Source of the DNA: Psychrobacter sp.
GTDB taxonomy: Bacteria; Pseudomonadota; Gammaproteobacteria; Pseudomonadales; Moraxellaceae
Direction: 5' to 3'
Assembly: GCF_030454045.1 (NCBI RefSeq)
Contig: NZ_JAKDJE010000070.1
Location: forward strand, 1 to 15,486
DNA length: 15,486 bases
Of the stretch, positions 12,709-15,486 are shown piece by piece. Below the pieces are notes generated by a model that was not told the origin of the DNA, searched no databases, and saw nothing but the letters and a program-made list of their open reading frames with translations. Numbering within the stretch: position 1 is the first letter of the stretch; the number at the start of each line of letters is the position of its first letter. The position numbers and the translations under genes were made by a program.

Positions 12709-13749
12709 CTAAGGGGATGGATTGGGATGTTGTGTGTGTACCGCTTCAATCGCTTCGAGCACGTCTGATGTTAGCTCCACATTGACACTATCAATGTTTG
12801 ACTTGAGCTGTTCGGTTGTCGTCGCGCCAATGATATTGCTGGTGACAAAGTGACGTGAATTGACAAAAGCCAATGACATTTGCGCCATGTCCAACCCAGC
12901 ATCAGCGGCGATCTTTGCATATTGCTCGGTCACTGATACCGCTTGCTCATTGGTATAACGGGCGAAGCGATCATACATCGTCAAGCGTGCGCCATCTGGA
13001 CGCTTGCCATCGAGATATTTACCAGACAATACGCCAAAACCAAGTGGCGAGTAAGCAAGTAGCCCCACGTTTTCGCGATGGGCAATCTCAGCCATACCAA
13101 CTTCGTATAAACGGTTTAATAGGCTATATGGGTTTTGCACCGTGATAGGCGCGATCAAGCCATTTTTGTCCGCTTCCCATAGATAGCGCATGAGTCCCCA
13201 TGCCGTATCGTTTGATAAACCATAAGCACGAATGCGACCTTTTTTGATCTCGTCATTTAAGGCCTGAATGGTCTCTAGAAAGGGCGTTAAGTCATCTGAT
13301 GACTGTGCTGCCATGTCCTCTGTATAGCCGCGCTGACCAAAAAAGTTCGCTTGACGCTCAGGCCAATGCAGCTGATAAATATCGATATAATCGGTTTGCA
13401 AACGCTCAAGGTTGCCATCAATAGCGCTGCTGATATGCTGCGCGTTAAAGCGTGTTTGCCCATCACGCAAAAAATCCATTGGTGATATTTTGCTGGCAAG
13501 GATGACTTTGTCACGCTGTTTGGTTTTATCAAACCAAGTACCCATGAATCGTTCGGTATCACCCTGTTTGTCTTTGTCTGGTGGCGACGGATACATCTCG
13601 GCAGTATCCCAAAAGTTCACACCCTCAGAGAGTGCCATGTCCATTTGCTCATGTGCTTCGGACTCAGTATTTTGCTGTCCCCAAGTCATCGTACCTAGAC
13701 AGATCTTAGATACTTTTTCATCGAGCTGCGGTAACGTTGTATATTGCAT
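12709..13749 (-). CDS. tas: Aldo/keto reductase, Tas family
   Basis: A 346-residue NADP(H)-dependent aldo/keto reductase, the same length as Escherichia coli Tas and close to it in motifs: LGTMTWGQQN, DTAEMYP, LERLQTDYIDIYQLHWPER, GLSNDTAWGLMRYL, QNPYSLLNR, LLAYSPLGFGVLSGKYL and IIGATTTEQLKSNI. The catalytic tetrad reads Asp48, Tyr53, Lys87 and His128 from this start. The fold is a soluble cytoplasmic TIM barrel. The frame can be extended upstream to 13797, but ATG 13749 has an AAGGA ribosome binding site seven bases away and gives the family N-terminus (MQYTTLPQLDEKVSKICLG). It lies 48 bases after fkpB on the same strand and is probably co-transcribed with it. The physiological substrate is unknown; Tas in Escherichia coli was found by suppression of a tyrosine auxotroph. 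Confidence 0.93.
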   Translation of the reverse strand: MQYTTLPQLDEKVSKICLGTMTWGQQNTESEAHEQMDMALSEGVNFWDTAEMYPSPPDKDKQGDTERFMGTWFDKTKQRDKVILASKISPMDFLRDGQTRFNAQHISSAIDGNLERLQTDYIDIYQLHWPERQANFFGQRGYTEDMAAQSSDDLTPFLETIQALNDEIKKGRIRAYGLSNDTAWGLMRYLWEADKNGLIAPITVQNPYSLLNRLYEVGMAEIAHRENVGLLAYSPLGFGVLSGKYLDGKRPDGARLTMYDRFARYTNEQAVSVTEQYAKIAADAGLDMAQMSLAFVNSRHFVTSNIIGATTTEQLKSNIDSVNVELTSDVLEAIEAVHTQHPNPSP

Positions 13750-13797
13750 TCGATTGTCCTTTCTCGTTTTTTTATTGTGGATTGTGCGTTTGGACAA

Positions 13798-14295
13798 CTA
13801 CATAAGTTGTATACCAGTGACGCCAGGTGGTGTGACCTTAAAGATTTTTACTTTAAATAATACGTCTTGCCCAGCCAGCGGATGATTGAAGTCCACTTCG
13901 ACTTGGTCATCATCAATGGCGCTGATCGTACCGGGCAAGGTGTTTTTGCCTTTGTCTTCGAATTCAACCATCATACCGACTTCTGGATTGTCAGCGACGA
14001 GCGCAAACTGAGTACGGCTAAAATGTTGGATGTTTTCAGGATTCCACTCACCAAATGCTTGTTCTGGCTCAAGGTGTGCAGTACGAGTGTCACCGGCGCG
14101 TAGGTTCATCAGCACCTGCTCAAAACCTGGGAGTAAACTCTCATCACCGATGGTCAAAGAGACGGGCGCCTCACGACTAAATGTTGAGTCAATGATGGTA
14201 CCGTTTTCTAGTGATACTTCAAAATGCAGCTTTACAAGGCTGCCATGAGTGATACGGGTGTCTTCGTTTGGATTAACAAATTGAGATTGGGTCAT
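13798..14295 (-). CDS. fkpB: FKBP-type peptidyl-prolyl cis-trans isomerase, SlpA/FkpB type
   Basis: A 165-residue cytoplasmic prolyl isomerase with chaperone activity. The FKBP core is split by an inserted-flap (IF) domain: VKLHFEVSLENGTIIDST (21-38), GDESLLPGFEQVLMNLRAGD (50-69), then the IF region (about 72-135, starting near HLEPEQAFGEWNP), and a return to the core at VDFNHPLAGQDVLFKV (134-149). The FNHPLAG block is diagnostic for SlyD/SlpA proteins. The metal-binding His-rich tail of SlyD is missing, which points to SlpA (FkpB). The open frame extends upstream to 14409, but ATG 14295 gives the expected N-terminus; the ribosome binding site is weak. In many gammaproteobacteria fkpB lies beside lspA and ispH; here it heads an fkpB-tas unit instead. 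Confidence 0.92.
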   Translation of the reverse strand: MTQSQFVNPNEDTRITHGSLVKLHFEVSLENGTIIDSTFSREAPVSLTIGDESLLPGFEQVLMNLRAGDTRTAHLEPEQAFGEWNPENIQHFSRTQFALVADNPEVGMMVEFEDKGKNTLPGTISAIDDDQVEVDFNHPLAGQDVLFKVKIFKVTPPGVTGIQLM

Positions 14296-14345
14296 AGTAA
14301 GAAACCGTCTGTTGCTGGCGTAAAAGAATATGGGGGCAGTGCTGT

Positions 14346-14372
14346 AGTATAAAAAATAACAAATAGTGTCAG
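14346..14372 (-). promoter_or_regulatory. Candidate promoter of fkpB-tas
   Basis: On the minus strand CTGACA (14372-14367) and TATACT (14351-14346) are separated by 15 bases. Each box matches the consensus at five of six positions, but the spacing is short. The next start codon downstream is fkpB at 14295. Confidence 0.35.
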
Positions 14373-14431
14373 AAATAATAAGCCATCTGCGATTAGATGT
14401 AAGCGTCAATAATGTAACGTAGATGAGGTAC

Positions 14432-14437
14432 TATAAT
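14432..14437 (+). promoter_or_regulatory. Candidate -10 box of the cold-shock/DUF1294 gene
   Basis: A perfect TATAAT lies 31 bases before the GTG start. The -35 region (about 14409-14414) has no good match, so an activator may be needed or the site may be chance. It is back to back with the fkpB promoter candidate. Confidence 0.35.
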
Positions 14438-14468
14438 TGGCAATTCTAAAAGATATGAGGGGTCGGTG

Positions 14469-15137
14469 GTGAATAAACAACAAGGTATGGTGAAAAAATG
14501 GCAGGATGATAAAGGGTTTGGTTTTATTGAAACTCAAAACGGTGACTCTGTCTTTTTTCATGTGAGTGAATTTAAAGCACGCCGTCGTCCTGAGGTTGGC
14601 GAACAAGTGGTATTCACCATGGGACGAGACAATCAAGGGCGCAGGCGAGCCAAACAAGTACAAGAACTTGGTTTTGTGCAGCAAAAAATGGCACAAAAAA
14701 ACAGCCAAATCCGTAAGCGCAACCAAAAACGCAGTCACCAAGCGGATTTTGAAGCAGGACAAAAGAAACGCTCGTTCCTTGGTTTGGCTTTTTATGGTGT
14801 CCTAATTTTATTAGCAGCAACCGATAAACTAAGCTGGCTGGTGGTGGCTTGGTACGCAGCGTTGGGCGTGATCACTTACGCCATGTATGTCAAAGACAAA
14901 GCTGCTGCCCAAAGTGGCGACTGGCGTACGCCTGAGTCAACCTTGCACGTGCTGAGCGCGCTTGGCGGTTGGGTAGGGGCGTTATTGGCTCAGACGTATC
15001 TACGGCACAAATCACAAAAGCCTGAGTTTCGTGTCACCTATTATTTGACCGTCGTTGTGAACATGGCAGGATTACTGTTTTTATTGACGGATGGTGGGTT
15101 AGAGACTGTGACTGATTTATTATCAGAGTTGCTATAA
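14469..15137 (+). CDS. Cold-shock domain / DUF1294 fusion membrane protein
   Basis: A 222-residue fusion of an N-terminal nucleic-acid-binding cold-shock domain and a C-terminal DUF1294 membrane domain. The cold-shock part (about 6-66) has RNP1 KGFGFI (15-20) and RNP2 VFFHVS (28-33). A very basic linker follows (about 73-103, many Lys/Arg/Gln). Membrane helices lie near 104-119 and 122-141. The DUF1294 signature then appears as DKAAAQSGDWRTPE and ALGGWVGALLAQ with RHKSQK, and a last helix lies near 192-207. Start: GTG 14469 has GAGGGG six bases upstream. GTG 14466 directly before it and ATG 14487 are alternatives. The protein may tether RNA or DNA binding to the inner membrane, but its function is not established. 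It is divergent from fkpB; a small Hint-fragment gene follows 20 bases later. Confidence 0.88.
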   Translation: MNKQQGMVKKWQDDKGFGFIETQNGDSVFFHVSEFKARRRPEVGEQVVFTMGRDNQGRRRAKQVQELGFVQQKMAQKNSQIRKRNQKRSHQADFEAGQKKRSFLGLAFYGVLILLAATDKLSWLVVAWYAALGVITYAMYVKDKAAAQSGDWRTPESTLHVLSALGGWVGALLAQTYLRHKSQKPEFRVTYYLTVVVNMAGLLFLLTDGGLETVTDLLSELL

Positions 15138-15157
15138 ATGAGAACTAAGACACACAT

Positions 15158-15412
15158 ATGGATAATGTGATTATGAATACGTCAGGCTTCGTTGGTGGCA
15201 CATTGGTGCATACCGATAAAGGATTAATACCGATCAAAGATATTAAAGTCGGTGATATGGTTTTATCTAGAGATCAACACAACGCGGAAGGTGAGCTAGT
15301 CTATAAGCCAGTACTTCGTACTATAGTCACAGAAGATGTGCCTGTATTTTTTGCTACCTTTACACCAGAGTCTGTAGACGACTTACCATTCGAACAGCAA
15401 AATAACTTTTGA
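15158..15412 (+). CDS. Orphan Hint (hedgehog/intein)-type N-terminal fragment, probably degenerate
   Basis: A predicted 84-residue protein. Residues 10-55 read GFVGGTLVHTDKGLIPIKDI, then KVGDMVLSRD and VYKPVLRTIV. This is the N-terminal block of Hint domains as found in inteins and polymorphic toxins, where the first residue is normally the catalytic Cys (C-F-x-A-G-T). Here Gly (codon GGC) stands in that place, one base change from TGC, so autoprocessing is unlikely. The usual C-terminal Hint blocks (a T-x-x-H motif and the final H-N) are also absent before the stop at 15410-15412. An in-frame TAA at 15146 excludes a longer N-terminus. ATG 15173 (Met6) is an alternative start, and no strong ribosome binding site is seen for either. 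It is either a broken remnant of a larger gene or a short-form protein of unknown role. Confidence 0.5.
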   Translation: MDNVIMNTSGFVGGTLVHTDKGLIPIKDIKVGDMVLSRDQHNAEGELVYKPVLRTIVTEDVPVFFATFTPESVDDLPFEQQNNF

Positions 15413-15444
15413 ACCGCCCCGACTATATCGGAGAGTGGATTGCT

Positions 15445-15470
15445 TGAGTCAGGCAGCTTTGTCTGACTCA
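15445..15470. repeat. Strong hairpin after the Hint fragment
   Basis: A perfect-to-near-perfect 11-pair stem (arms 15445-15455 and 15460-15470, core GAGTCAGGCA / TGTCTGACTC with one G-U pair, loop GCTT) begins 33 bases after the stop codon. No T-tract follows, so it is not a classical rho-independent terminator; it could be a transcript-end structure or the edge of a repeat element. Confidence 0.55.
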
Positions 15471-15486
15471 CAAAGACTATCATAGT

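Noticed and set aside
14296..14762. Upstream extension of fkpB to 14409 and a further minus-strand frame up to 14762
   Set aside because: The extension has no FKBP similarity and would cross the likely promoter region. The second frame is antisense to the cold-shock domain.
1..15486. tRNA, rRNA, CRISPR and insertion-sequence signatures
   Set aside because: No cloverleaf, rRNA-like segment, regularly spaced direct repeats or transposase motifs were recognised on reading both strands.

Overview
The window reads as a chromosomal segment of a gammaproteobacterium of the Moraxellaceae, most likely Psychrobacter. Reasons: moderate to low GC, an rpsB-tsf pair in the usual gammaproteobacterial order, and proteins of that type (HflX, Tas, FkpB, a cold-shock/DUF1294 fusion). 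The genus is inferred from general protein character, not from a database search. I see no rRNA, tRNA, CRISPR array, insertion sequence or phage gene.

Region 1 (271-4759, plus strand) is the most unusual part. It is a compact run of five genes: a periplasmic amino-acid-binding-type lipoprotein, a membrane-anchored CheA-like histidine kinase, a stand-alone CheY-like receiver, and two tandem CheX-like phosphatase paralogues. A rho-independent terminator at 4792-4822 closes it. No chemoreceptor, CheW, CheR, CheB, flagellar gene or ABC permease/ATPase is present. My inference is a self-contained signalling pathway: the binding lipoprotein senses a small solute, the kinase combines receptor and CheA functions, CheY carries the signal, and the CheX pair switches it off. 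The output is unknown.

Region 2 (4823-7316, plus strand) is the translation operon rpsB (ribosomal protein S2) and tsf (EF-Ts). A structured leader, likely an S2 autoregulatory element, precedes rpsB. A 362-base spacer with several hairpins separates the two genes, and two hairpin terminators follow tsf. The second of these is nested and works in both directions.

Region 3 (7344-11470, minus strand) holds a secreted lytic transglycosylase, then lrgB and lrgA (a holin/antiholin-like membrane pair, in transcription order lrgA-lrgB), and the ribosome-associated GTPase hflX with its own terminator. The transglycosylase and the lrgAB pair both relate to cell-wall turnover and lysis control, but they are separated by about 400 non-coding bases.

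Region 4 (11777-15470) holds a PlsC-type acyltransferase (plus), a bidirectional terminator, and the convergent minus-strand pair fkpB-tas (SlpA-type prolyl isomerase and Tas-type aldo/keto reductase). A divergent plus-strand cold-shock-domain/DUF1294 membrane protein comes next, and finally a short orphan Hint (hedgehog/intein) fragment that lacks the usual catalytic cysteine. Most of regions 2-4 is ordinary core genome. The novelty lies in the CheA-like cluster and, to a lesser degree, in the orphan Hint fragment and the regulatory RNA around rpsB-tsf.
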